Positions 1-5,513 of a stretch of DNA of 7,136 bases are shown here, piece by piece; the stretch's first letter is position 1, and every line of letters starts with the position of its first letter. Both the position numbers and the translations under genes were made by a program. The DNA comes from Alphaproteobacteria bacterium. GTDB lineage: Bacteria > Pseudomonadota > Alphaproteobacteria > Sphingomonadales > Sphingomonadaceae. The notes under the pieces were generated by a model. The model worked only from the letters and a program-made list of their open reading frames with translations. It ran no database searches and was not told the origin of the DNA. The stretch covers positions 1 through 7,136 of the forward strand of contig JAQGLD010000350.1 in assembly GCA_028293055.1 (NCBI GenBank), written 5' to 3'.

Positions 1-728
1 ATCCGGTCGAACTGGCCCGCGACTTCGCGATAGTCGATCAGCTCGAAGCGAACCCGGTCCTCGACTCCGGCCGCGCGGGCCCGCTCGCGGGCGAGGGCAA
101 GCTGCTCCTCGGACAGGGTGACTCCGAGCACGTCCACGTCGAAATGGCGATTGAGGTAGAGTGCGAGTCCGCCCCAGCCGCAGCCAATGTCGAGCACCTT
201 CTGGCCCGGCTTGAGGAACAGCTTGGCGGCGATATGGGCCTTCTTGTCGGCCTGCGCCCGGTCGAGGCCGACGCTGGGATCGGTGAAATAGGCGCAGCTA
301 TATTGCATGTCCTCGTCGAGGAAGAGCCGGTACAGCGAATTGCCGATGTCGTAATGGTGGGCGACGTTGCGCCGCGAGCGGGCGAGGTCGTTGCGCCGGC
401 GGCGCCATTTCCTGAACCTGCGAAGCAGGCCGCCAAGCTCCGGATGCGGCTTGCCGTCCTCGAACCGGTCGTTGAGCTTGACCAGCCGGGTGAGCGCGAC
501 GATGTCGCCTTCGTCGAACGTCAGGCGGCCATCCATATAGGCCTCGGCCACTCCGAGCCGCGGGTTGAGCGCGATGTCGCGCCCGACCCTTTTGTCCTGC
601 AACCGGATCGCGACTCGCGGGAAGCCTGGCGTCGCAACGCCATAATGGCGCGATCGGCCCTGATGGTCGGTGATGATCAGCTCGCCGCGGCTGAGCAAGC
701 GGGCGAGCAGCCTGTCGAGAAGCCACAT
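1..728 (-). CDS. Cyclopropane-fatty-acyl-phospholipid synthase family SAM methyltransferase (C-terminus off the left edge)
   Basis: The reading frame is open from the left edge to an ATG at 728-726 and gives the first 242 residues; family members are usually near 400, so about 40% is missing. Seen in sequence: N-terminal MWLLDRLLARLLSRGELII; an N-terminal non-catalytic domain to about residue 115; the family hallmark HHYDIGN (124-130) followed by YRLFLDEDMQYSCAYF (133-148), with Cys144 where E. coli Cfa has its active-site cysteine; SAM-binding motif I VLDIGCGWGG (178-187); and GVTLSEEQ (202-209). The family transfers a methyl(ene) group from SAM to double bonds of membrane phospholipid acyl chains, at the cytoplasmic membrane face. 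I chose the ATG because upstream in-frame codons lack family character; no clear Shine-Dalgarno precedes it. Cyclopropanating versus other unsaturated-lipid methyltransferase activity cannot be told from this fragment. Confidence 0.93.
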   Translation of the reverse strand, partial: MWLLDRLLARLLSRGELIITDHQGRSRHYGVATPGFPRVAIRLQDKRVGRDIALNPRLGVAEAYMDGRLTFDEGDIVALTRLVKLNDRFEDGKPHPELGGLLRRFRKWRRRRNDLARSRRNVAHHYDIGNSLYRLFLDEDMQYSCAYFTDPSVGLDRAQADKKAHIAAKLFLKPGQKVLDIGCGWGGLALYLNRHFDVDVLGVTLSEEQLALARERARAAGVEDRVRFELIDYREVAGQFDR

Positions 729-827
729 CGGCGGTGCGATAGCGTCGCGCGAGAAAAATTGTAACCTGTCTCGGTAGTCCGCCGGCCGGCCCTCGATAGC
801 CGAGGAATGACGATCGCCGAGCGAGCG
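729..827. other. Intergenic gap with possible promoter for the methyltransferase gene
   Basis: This 99-bp gap holds no gene. It contains the only AT-rich patch of the area (752-764), which on the minus strand reads TACAAT at 763-758, a plausible -10 element, with no convincing -35 about 17 bp upstream. A 5-bp stem with 5-nt loop (CCTCG/CGAGG, 791-805) lies 22 nt past the tautomerase stop but has no T tract directly after it, so it is a weak terminator candidate. Whether the two minus-strand genes are co-transcribed is open. Confidence 0.25.
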
Positions 828-1040
828 TCACCCCGCCATGGCATGAACGTCGGCGGCGGTGAGGAGCTTGCCGCCGATCGCCCAGTCGCCCTGCTCGATC
901 TCGCGGATGCGGACCCAGGTGACCGGCCGCATCGCCTCGCCCTCGACCGCGACCATCGCGTCGGTGACCTTCTCGATCAGCGAGCGCTTCTGGTCGGGGG
1001 TGAAGACGTCCTTGATGATCTGGATGTCGACGAGCGGCAT
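828..1040 (-). CDS. 4-oxalocrotonate tautomerase family protein
   Basis: Seventy residues starting [13 protein letters not shown], typical of the short (60-80 residue) tautomerase subunits that assemble into hexamers or similar oligomers. After removal of Met, Pro1 would be the catalytic base that moves protons in keto-enol tautomerisation of 2-oxo acids. Numbered from Pro1, Arg37 in the stretch [11 protein letters not shown] is near the position of Arg39 of classical 4-OT, and Trp52 in GDWAIGG is near Phe50; the position of Arg11 holds Val, so the substrate is probably not 4-oxalocrotonate itself. The frame is open further upstream to 1088, but the start at 1040 is fixed by the Pro after Met and by GAGGAG at 1053-1048 with a 7-nt spacer. 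The gene diverges from the regulator at 1149 and is followed, 99 bp on, by the methyltransferase gene. The physiological substrate is unknown. Confidence 0.9.
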   Translation of the reverse strand: MPLVDIQIIKDVFTPDQKRSLIEKVTDAMVAVEGEAMRPVTWVRIREIEQGDWAIGGKLLTAADVHAMAG

Positions 1041-1047
1041 GATCTTT

Positions 1048-1053
1048 CTCCTC
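1048..1053 (-). promoter_or_regulatory. Shine-Dalgarno of the tautomerase gene
   Basis: GAGGAG on the minus strand, 7 nt before the ATG at 1040. It supports the short start over the longer open frame reaching 1088. Confidence 0.75.
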
Positions 1054-1058
1054 GGGAC

Positions 1059-1074
1059 GCGGCCGAACGGCCGC
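1059..1074. repeat. 16-bp perfect inverted repeat (operator or leader hairpin candidate)
   Basis: GCGGCCG-AA-CGGCCGC: two 7-bp arms around a 2-nt centre, in the divergent gap between the tautomerase and regulator genes. It lies 5 nt upstream of the tautomerase Shine-Dalgarno and 75 nt before the regulator start. A smaller dyad with the same AA centre, GCGG-AA-CCGC, lies at 1097-1106. It could be a dimeric repressor site. If transcribed, it would form a hairpin in the tautomerase mRNA leader, although a 2-nt loop would force the innermost pairs open. I see no clear sigma-70 -35/-10 pair in the 108-bp gap. Confidence 0.4.
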
Positions 1075-1135
1075 TGACCAGACCGCATTAGGCGAAGCGG
1101 AACCGCGAAGCTTGCAGGCGGGCTGCAGATTTCAT

Positions 1136-1139
1136 GGAG
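1136..1139 (+). promoter_or_regulatory. Shine-Dalgarno that selects the regulator start at 1149
   Basis: GGAG with a 9-nt spacer to ATG 1149. It overlaps the first in-frame ATG at 1134, which itself has no Shine-Dalgarno at good spacing. This favours a 520-residue product over a 525-residue one. Confidence 0.5.
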
Positions 1140-1148
1140 AATGGCGCC

Positions 1149-2711
1149 ATGCTACACAAAGCGATGCGCTATCGCTTCGGCCCGTTCCTGCTCGATGGAG
1201 ACCAGTTCGAGCTGAGGCGCGACGGCGAGTCGGTCGCGGTCGAGCCCCAAGTGCTTTCGCTGCTGCTCGCTCTGGTCGAGCGGAGCGACCGGCTGGTCAC
1301 TCGCGACGAGCTGATCGACCTGGTCTGGCATGGCCGTATCGTCTCCGAAGCTGCGATCTCGAGCCGGATCAAGTCCGCGCGCCAGGCGATCGGGGACGAC
1401 GGCACGCGCCAGGCGCTGATCCGCACGATCCACGGCCGCGGATTCCGCTTCGTCGGCGAGGTCGCGCTTGCGCCGCCGTCCGCAGCGCCGCGGCCAGCCC
1501 CGCCGGAAGAGGCCGGAGCGGCTGGCGAGCGACCCTCGATCGCGGTGCTGCCACTCGATCTGCTCGGCGATCCAGGCCGGCTCGGATTCATCGCCGAGGC
1601 GCTGCCGCACGAGCTGATCGCCCAGCTCAGCCGGCTGCGCTGGCTCAAGGTCATCGCCCGCGGATCGTCGTTCCGGATCCGCGGCGCCGCGAGCGACCCG
1701 CTCAATGTCGGCAAGCTGCTCGGCGTCGGCTACAGCCTGTCGGGCACGCTGGAAATCGAGGGTGGGGGAATCGCGATCTCGGCCGAGCTTGCCGACACCG
1801 CGGGCGGCGCGATCCTGTGGGCCGAGCGGTACACCGCTCCGGCCGAAGCCGTGCACGACATACGCGGCCGGATCGTCGCCGAGATCATGGCTGCGCTAGA
1901 GATCAGGATCCCGCTCAACGAGGCGCAGCAGGCGCGGCTGGACGTGCCCGAGCGGCTCGACGCCTGGTCGGCTTATCATCTCGGCCTCCAGCACATGTTC
2001 CGGTTCAGCGCCGGGCCGAACGAGGCCGCGACGCTGATGTTCGAGCACGCCTTGTCGAAATCGCCGGATTTCGCACGGGCCCATGCCGGCCTGTCCTTCA
2101 CCCGCTTCCAGAACGCCTTCCTTCGCTATCGCGGAGAGCCGGCGGCGGAAGCGAAGCTGGCGCGGGCCCATGCCGAGCGCGCCGTCGAGTGCGATCCGCT
2201 CGATCCGTTCGTCAATCTGGCGATGGGGCGCGCGCTCTGGCTGGAGGGCGGCCTCGAGGACAGCCTGGCCTGGCTTGCCCGCTCGACCGAGCTCAGCCCC
2301 AATTACGCCCAGGCGATATACGCGACGGCCTGGACCGAGACCCTGCTCGGCCAGGGCGAAGCCGGGCAGGCGGACGCGGACCGCTCGATGCAGCTCAGCC
2401 CGATCGACCCGCTTCATTATGCGATGCTCGCCACCCGGGCGCTGTCCCATCTCGTCCGCGGCGATGACGAGCAGGCGATCGTCTGGAGCGGCCGCGCGGC
2501 GCGGGCGCCAGGCGCGCATGTGCTGATCGATGTGATCGCCGCGGCCTGCCACGCTCTGGGAGGCGACGAAGAGGGCGCCGCGATGTGGGCGGGCCGGGCG
2601 AGGCAGCGCGACGTCAGACTCGGCCGCGAGGATTTCTTCCGCTCCTTTCCCTTCCAGGACGCGCGGGTCAAAGCGCGCATCGCCGAGGGGCTGAAGCGGC
2701 AGGGCTTCTAG
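1149..2711 (+). CDS. Winged-helix transcriptional regulator with TolB-N/FlgO-like and TPR-like domains (CadC-like layout, no membrane segment)
   Basis: 520 residues from ATG 1149; ATG 1134 would add five. Residues about 8-104 form an OmpR/PhoB-type winged helix: RFGPFLLD (9-16), [14 protein letters not shown] (31-44), [12 protein letters not shown] (49-60), recognition-helix region [19 protein letters not shown] (67-85), and the C-terminal hairpin [15 protein letters not shown] (91-105). A Pro/Ala linker (108-128) follows. Residues about 129-250 match the TolB N-terminal/FlgO-like domain found in such regulators: [43 protein letters not shown] and ILWAERY. Residues about 270-485 are TPR-like helical repeats, for example [20 protein letters not shown] (343-362) and [17 protein letters not shown] (379-395). 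No transmembrane helix separates DNA-binding and sensor parts, so unlike CadC or ToxR it should be cytosolic. Known relatives are one-component regulators; ligand and targets are unknown. The divergent tautomerase gene is the natural candidate target. The stop overlaps that of the convergent operon. Confidence 0.88.
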   Translation: MLHKAMRYRFGPFLLDGDQFELRRDGESVAVEPQVLSLLLALVERSDRLVTRDELIDLVWHGRIVSEAAISSRIKSARQAIGDDGTRQALIRTIHGRGFRFVGEVALAPPSAAPRPAPPEEAGAAGERPSIAVLPLDLLGDPGRLGFIAEALPHELIAQLSRLRWLKVIARGSSFRIRGAASDPLNVGKLLGVGYSLSGTLEIEGGGIAISAELADTAGGAILWAERYTAPAEAVHDIRGRIVAEIMAALEIRIPLNEAQQARLDVPERLDAWSAYHLGLQHMFRFSAGPNEAATLMFEHALSKSPDFARAHAGLSFTRFQNAFLRYRGEPAAEAKLARAHAERAVECDPLDPFVNLAMGRALWLEGGLEDSLAWLARSTELSPNYAQAIYATAWTETLLGQGEAGQADADRSMQLSPIDPLHYAMLATRALSHLVRGDDEQAIVWSGRAARAPGAHVLIDVIAAACHALGGDEEGAAMWAGRARQRDVRLGREDFFRSFPFQDARVKARIAEGLKRQGF

Positions 2712-2714
2712 AAG
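2705..2714. repeat. 10-bp palindrome carrying the stop codons of both convergent genes
   Basis: CTTCTAGAAG is a perfect palindrome. Its central CTAG (2708-2711) supplies the TAG of the plus-strand regulator (2709-2711) and the TAG of the minus-strand membrane protein (2710-2708), so both proteins end with the codons TTC TAG (Phe, stop). There is no intergenic space for a conventional terminator. Confidence 0.8.
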
Positions 2715-3667
2715 GGCGCTGTCGCAGCGGCCTTGCGGCCGAAGCCGGAAGGGGCCGGATCGCGAGGGAAGGCGTCGATCGGCGCGCTGCTCGCCAGTTT
2801 CTCCGCGATGCGGCCGTGCCGGCGCTCCCGACGAGTCCCAACCACGTCGATCAGCATCGCGCCGGCGAAGGTCAGCAGGCCGAGCCCGCCGAGCAGGAGC
2901 GACATCAGCCGGTAAAGCAGCGGATTGGCGGCGCTGCCGAGGCGAGGTGCGACACTCCCCGCTTCCTGTCTATGCAGCCCAGTCCAGCGCACCAATATGG
3001 CGATGCGCTCGGCCGAATGCGGGTCGGGTCGCCAGGCCCCGGTGAGCGTGCGCAGGTGCGCTGCCGTGCGAGCGGCGTCGCCGTCGAGATAGGCCTGCTG
3101 GGCGAGCGCATAGCGGGCCTGGTCGGCCAGCGGCGGCGCGAGCCCTTCCGGGCGGAGGTGAAAGGCCGGGATTGGCGGGCTGTAGGCCCACGAAGACGTC
3201 ACCGGGGGCGCGCCGTCATGATCGACGATCACGCCTTTCTGGGCGGCCATGACCTGGACCGAGGCGCGGTGCGGAATCGCGCTGAGCACGATCGCCAGCC
3301 AGATTGGCGAGGTCACGAACAGGATGATCCGCGCGACCAGCGATGGCACCAGCCGCTTGAACAGGATGAGCGCGACGCAGATTGCGGGGATGGCGAGGCC
3401 GAACCACATCCATGCGGTCGCCGCATTGGCGATCAGCCAGGCCGGCTCCGAACGGATGCCGACCTGGTGGGCGAGCAGGAAGCGGTCGAGGGGCGCCGGG
3501 ATCGCGACATAAAGCGAGAGGAGCTCGTCGCCGGCCGGATCGGGACGCCAGAAGCAGATGGCGATTCCGATCGTGGTCAAAGCGGCGAACAGGGCCCGCT
3601 TCGCGTAGCGACGAAGCCTCCGGGCGCGCGCACCGAGCGCTTCGAGCTGCTCGGCGGCGTCGGTCAC
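2708..3667 (-). CDS. Four-helix membrane protein C of the TelA operon, function unknown
   Basis: 319 residues, GTG start at 3667-3665 overlapping the upstream TGA by 4 bp (GTGA); GAGG lies 4 nt before it. Predicted by eye: basic N-terminus (RARRLRRYAKR), helices at about 24-40, 77-103, 109-131 and 253-274, and a basic cytoplasmic tail from 279. The positive-inside pattern puts both termini in the cytoplasm and a large loop (about 132-252) in the periplasm. That loop holds ARYALAQQAYLDGD (184-197), a single TPR-like helix-turn motif that recurs in the two other membrane proteins of the operon, preceded by PPLADQ. The tail ends [13 protein letters not shown], with GFGR at 308-311 as in protein B. 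I do not recognise a named family. By position after the TelA gene and by hydrophobicity it could correspond to KlaC/TelB of plasmid RK2, but I cannot align them. It is the last gene of the operon. Confidence 0.8.
   Translation of the reverse strand: MTDAAEQLEALGARARRLRRYAKRALFAALTTIGIAICFWRPDPAGDELLSLYVAIPAPLDRFLLAHQVGIRSEPAWLIANAATAWMWFGLAIPAICVALILFKRLVPSLVARIILFVTSPIWLAIVLSAIPHRASVQVMAAQKGVIVDHDGAPPVTSSWAYSPPIPAFHLRPEGLAPPLADQARYALAQQAYLDGDAARTAAHLRTLTGAWRPDPHSAERIAILVRWTGLHRQEAGSVAPRLGSAANPLLYRLMSLLLGGLGLLTFAGAMLIDVVGTRRERRHGRIAEKLASSAPIDAFPRDPAPSGFGRKAAATAPF
2728..2741. terminator. Weak GC hairpin just past the regulator stop
   Basis: CGGCC-TTGC-GGCCG forms a 5-bp stem with a 4-nt loop, 16 nt after the plus-strand stop, inside the 3' end of the opposing gene. 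There is no T run after it, so it is at best a partial or factor-assisted terminator, and it may simply reflect codon composition. Confidence 0.2.
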
Positions 3668-4764
3668 GCCGCCTCGGCCTGGGGTCGCGCCAGGCCGGCA
3701 AGCCCGCCGGCCATGTCGCTGCGCAACCGGGCGAGCTCGGCGAGCGCCTCCTGGCGCTTCTGCGCGCCTTCCTCATGCGCGGCGCGGACATCCACCAGGG
3801 TCTTGACGACATTGTCGTGGACGGTGCGCAGGGTCTCGACGTCGATCACCAGCCGCTGGTTGGCGCGTGCCGTCTCCACCGTGTTTTCGTGGAGGATCTC
3901 GCTGTTGCGGCGCATGAAATAATTGGTCGCGTCGTCGATATTGTCGGCGAGCTTCACCGCGTCGCGCTGCTCGTTGAGGGCGAGGGCCAGCACGAAGGTC
4001 CGCTTCCACGCCGGCAAGGTCAGGCGCTGGATGGTCTGGAATTTCTCGAGCAGGACGACATTGTTGGCCTGCATCATCCGGACCATGGGCAGGGTCTGGA
4101 GGGCGCTGTGCTGAAGCACGGCGAGGTCCCCGATCCGCTTGGCGAGGGCCTGGCGGCTGCCCTCCAGCGCGCTCACCGTCTCGATCGTCGCGAGATCCTG
4201 CGGAAGCGCGCGCAATTCGGCGATCTCGTCGTCGAGCCTGGCGATTCGAAGCTTCGCCGCTTCGCCATGGGTGGCGAGTACGCGATGCTCCTCGGTGATC
4301 CCGGCATACATGTCCTCGAGCGATTTCGAGCGGGCCTCGAGCCGTTTGAGCGTGCCCTCGATGCTGGCGACGAGCTTGCCGACCTGGTCCTCGAGCGAGG
4401 CGAAGCGGGCGACGGCTTTCTCCTTGGTCAGGATGAACTGCCGGACGAACCCGCCGACGAGAGGCGCGCGCGCCCATTTGCTGTCGAAGGCGGAGAGATC
4501 GAAGGACTGGGCCGCGACCACGATCTCGTTGAGCTTGCCGCCGACATCGTCGAGGTCGTCGCTGCGCGCCTGGTTGAGCAGCTGATCGGCATAGGAGCTG
4601 GTCGTCTGGCCGATCTCGTGGCCGAAAGAGGCGACTGCGAGCGGCGAGCTGGTGTCGATGCTCTCGGCGAGCGCGGAGACCTCCTGCTGATCGATTCGCG
4701 GCGCGAGCAGGCGTTCCGAAAATTCAACCGGGACGATTGTGTTGATCTGGGCGGGAAGGTTCAC
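3664..4764 (-). CDS. telA: TelA family protein (toxic anion resistance family)
   Basis: 366 residues, cytoplasmic, almost entirely helical, no membrane segment. The TelA hallmark lies at about 225-262: LPMVRMMQANNVVLLEKF (225-242) then LPAWKRTFVLALALNEQ (250-266), matching the family pattern of an NN pair followed by P-x-W-K. An upstream segment, FVRQFILTKEKAVARFASLE (106-125), corresponds to the family's helix bundle. The basic C-terminus (330-360) looks coiled-coil. Length is normal for TelA, which is linked to tellurite and colicin resistance on RK2 and to envelope-stress loci elsewhere; its biochemical activity is not established. The frame is open much further upstream to 5274, but the GTG at 4764-4762 is the true start: AAGGAGG lies at 4778-4772 with a 7-nt spacer, the upstream frame is a shadow of the preceding gene, and the GTG overlaps that gene's TGA by 4 bp. 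It overlaps the next gene in the same way. The symbol reflects family, not proven orthology. Confidence 0.88.
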   Translation of the reverse strand: MNLPAQINTIVPVEFSERLLAPRIDQQEVSALAESIDTSSPLAVASFGHEIGQTTSSYADQLLNQARSDDLDDVGGKLNEIVVAAQSFDLSAFDSKWARAPLVGGFVRQFILTKEKAVARFASLEDQVGKLVASIEGTLKRLEARSKSLEDMYAGITEEHRVLATHGEAAKLRIARLDDEIAELRALPQDLATIETVSALEGSRQALAKRIGDLAVLQHSALQTLPMVRMMQANNVVLLEKFQTIQRLTLPAWKRTFVLALALNEQRDAVKLADNIDDATNYFMRRNSEILHENTVETARANQRLVIDVETLRTVHDNVVKTLVDVRAAHEEGAQKRQEALAELARLRSDMAGGLAGLARPQAEAA

Positions 4765-5498
4765 GGAGTGGCCTCCTTGGCTGGCACGAGCGCCTCGGCG
4801 AGGCGGCCGTGCGCGGATTTGAACTGGTCGAACAGGCCCGGGCGGTCGGCGAGCGGCGCAGCGCTCTGGGCGACGGCGAGGGCGTGCTGCTGCCAGACCG
4901 GGAAGAGCAATTGCTCGACGTCGCGATAGCGGTCGAGCAGGGCGCCGAGATGATCGACGGCGAGCAGCATCTGGGCGCGGGCGAGCCGGTTCGAGGCGCA
5001 CAGTGCCTGGAGATTGCCGAGCCTGCGCTCGAGCCGGGCAGTGACGGGATTGCGGCCGTCGGCCCCGACGAGGAAGGCGCTGGTTTCGTCGATCAGGTTT
5101 TCGTGATCGGCCTGGGCCGCCTCGAGCCGGGGAATGTCGGCCCGCATCGCGCGCGAAGCCCGCTCCGCGGCCGCCGCGGCCTGGGCGAGATTCTGCATGT
5201 CGTCGCGAAGCGAGCGGACCGCGACCTCGAGCTCGAGCCGCGCCTCCAGATCCGCGCCGGTGAAACGATGCCACCAGCTCTGCCGGCGGCGAACCCGATC
5301 CACGTCGATACGGGTGAGACCCTCGACCAGTGTCGCCAGCGCCTCGGTCAGCGAGCGGGCCGGAGTGCCGTTGAGCAGCTCCGAATCCGGCTCGTGCGGC
5401 GCCAGCGCACCGTCGAAGCGGGCGAGCGCCGCCTCGTCCTGCGGCGTGAGGCCGTCATAGAGTGGAGTGCTCTGCGGGCGGGGCACGGCTGCGTTCAT
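4761..5498 (-). CDS. Helical protein with a TelA-core-like segment, encoded directly upstream of the TelA-family gene
   Basis: 245 residues, ATG at 5498. No signal peptide or membrane helix; mostly amphipathic helix. The N-terminal 45 residues are Pro-rich and probably disordered; WWHRFTGADLEARLELEVAV (75-94) opens a helical stretch. Residues 152-211 align without gaps to residues 203-262 of the neighbouring TelA protein at an offset of 51: RLGNLQAL against RIGDLAVL, LLDRY against LLEKF, and FPVW (199-202) against LPAW. I count 11 identities in 60 plus several conservative pairs. So it is probably a diverged TelA-core paralogue and a partner of TelA rather than an unrelated protein. No Shine-Dalgarno is visible; the start lies 10 nt after the preceding stop, next to a hairpin, which suggests translational coupling. 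An alternative is an equivalent of KlaA, which precedes TelA on RK2, or of XpaC-type partners of TelA; neither can be shown here. Confidence 0.8.
   Translation of the reverse strand: MNAAVPRPQSTPLYDGLTPQDEAALARFDGALAPHEPDSELLNGTPARSLTEALATLVEGLTRIDVDRVRRRQSWWHRFTGADLEARLELEVAVRSLRDDMQNLAQAAAAAERASRAMRADIPRLEAAQADHENLIDETSAFLVGADGRNPVTARLERRLGNLQALCASNRLARAQMLLAVDHLGALLDRYRDVEQLLFPVWQQHALAVAQSAAPLADRPGLFDQFKSAHGRLAEALVPAKEATP
4772..4778 (-). promoter_or_regulatory. Strong Shine-Dalgarno of the TelA-family gene
   Basis: AAGGAGG on the minus strand, 7 nt before the GTG at 4764. It is encoded within the last codons of the preceding gene (Lys-Glu-Ala) and is the only near-consensus ribosome site seen in the five-gene operon. 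It settles the GTG start. Confidence 0.8.
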
Positions 5499-5499
5499 G

Positions 5500-5513
5500 G
5501 CTAACGGCTTAGC
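5500..5513 (-). promoter_or_regulatory. Hairpin across a stop/start junction (coupling candidate)
   Basis: On the minus strand GCTAA-GCCG-TTAGC forms a 5-bp stem with a 4-nt loop. The TAA stop of the preceding membrane protein lies in the first arm, and the ATG of the next gene begins 2 bases past the second arm, with no Shine-Dalgarno. A ribosome reaching the stop would melt the stem, so translation of the second gene may depend on the first. The stem is short and untested. Confidence 0.35.

Noticed and set aside
144..764. Plus-strand 206-residue open frame
   Set aside because: It is antisense to the methyltransferase gene, whose frame carries clear family motifs; composition is shadow-like Arg/Ala/Glu.
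781..790. GCCGGCCGGC self-complementary run as a terminator
   Set aside because: No T tract and no looped stem; such short GC palindromes are frequent at this composition.
298..831. Minus-strand 177-residue open frame overlapping the methyltransferase
   Set aside because: It is in another frame of the same strand and shows no family motif; the true frame gives HHYDIGN and VLDIGCGWGG.
1112..2467. Plus-strand 451-residue open frame within the regulator
   Set aside because: Low-complexity Arg/Ala/Pro shadow of the regulator in another frame.
2585..3922. Plus-strand 445-residue open frame
   Set aside because: Antisense to membrane protein C and the TelA gene; Arg/Gly/Glu-rich with no recognisable domain.
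3382..4929. Plus-strand 515-residue open frame opposite the TelA-family gene
   Set aside because: Long open antisense frames are expected at this base composition; the sense frame carries TelA motifs.
4765..5274. N-terminal extension of the TelA-family frame
   Set aside because: It lies out of frame inside the preceding gene and is Arg/Pro/Ala low-complexity; AAGGAGG and GTG at 4764 mark the real start.
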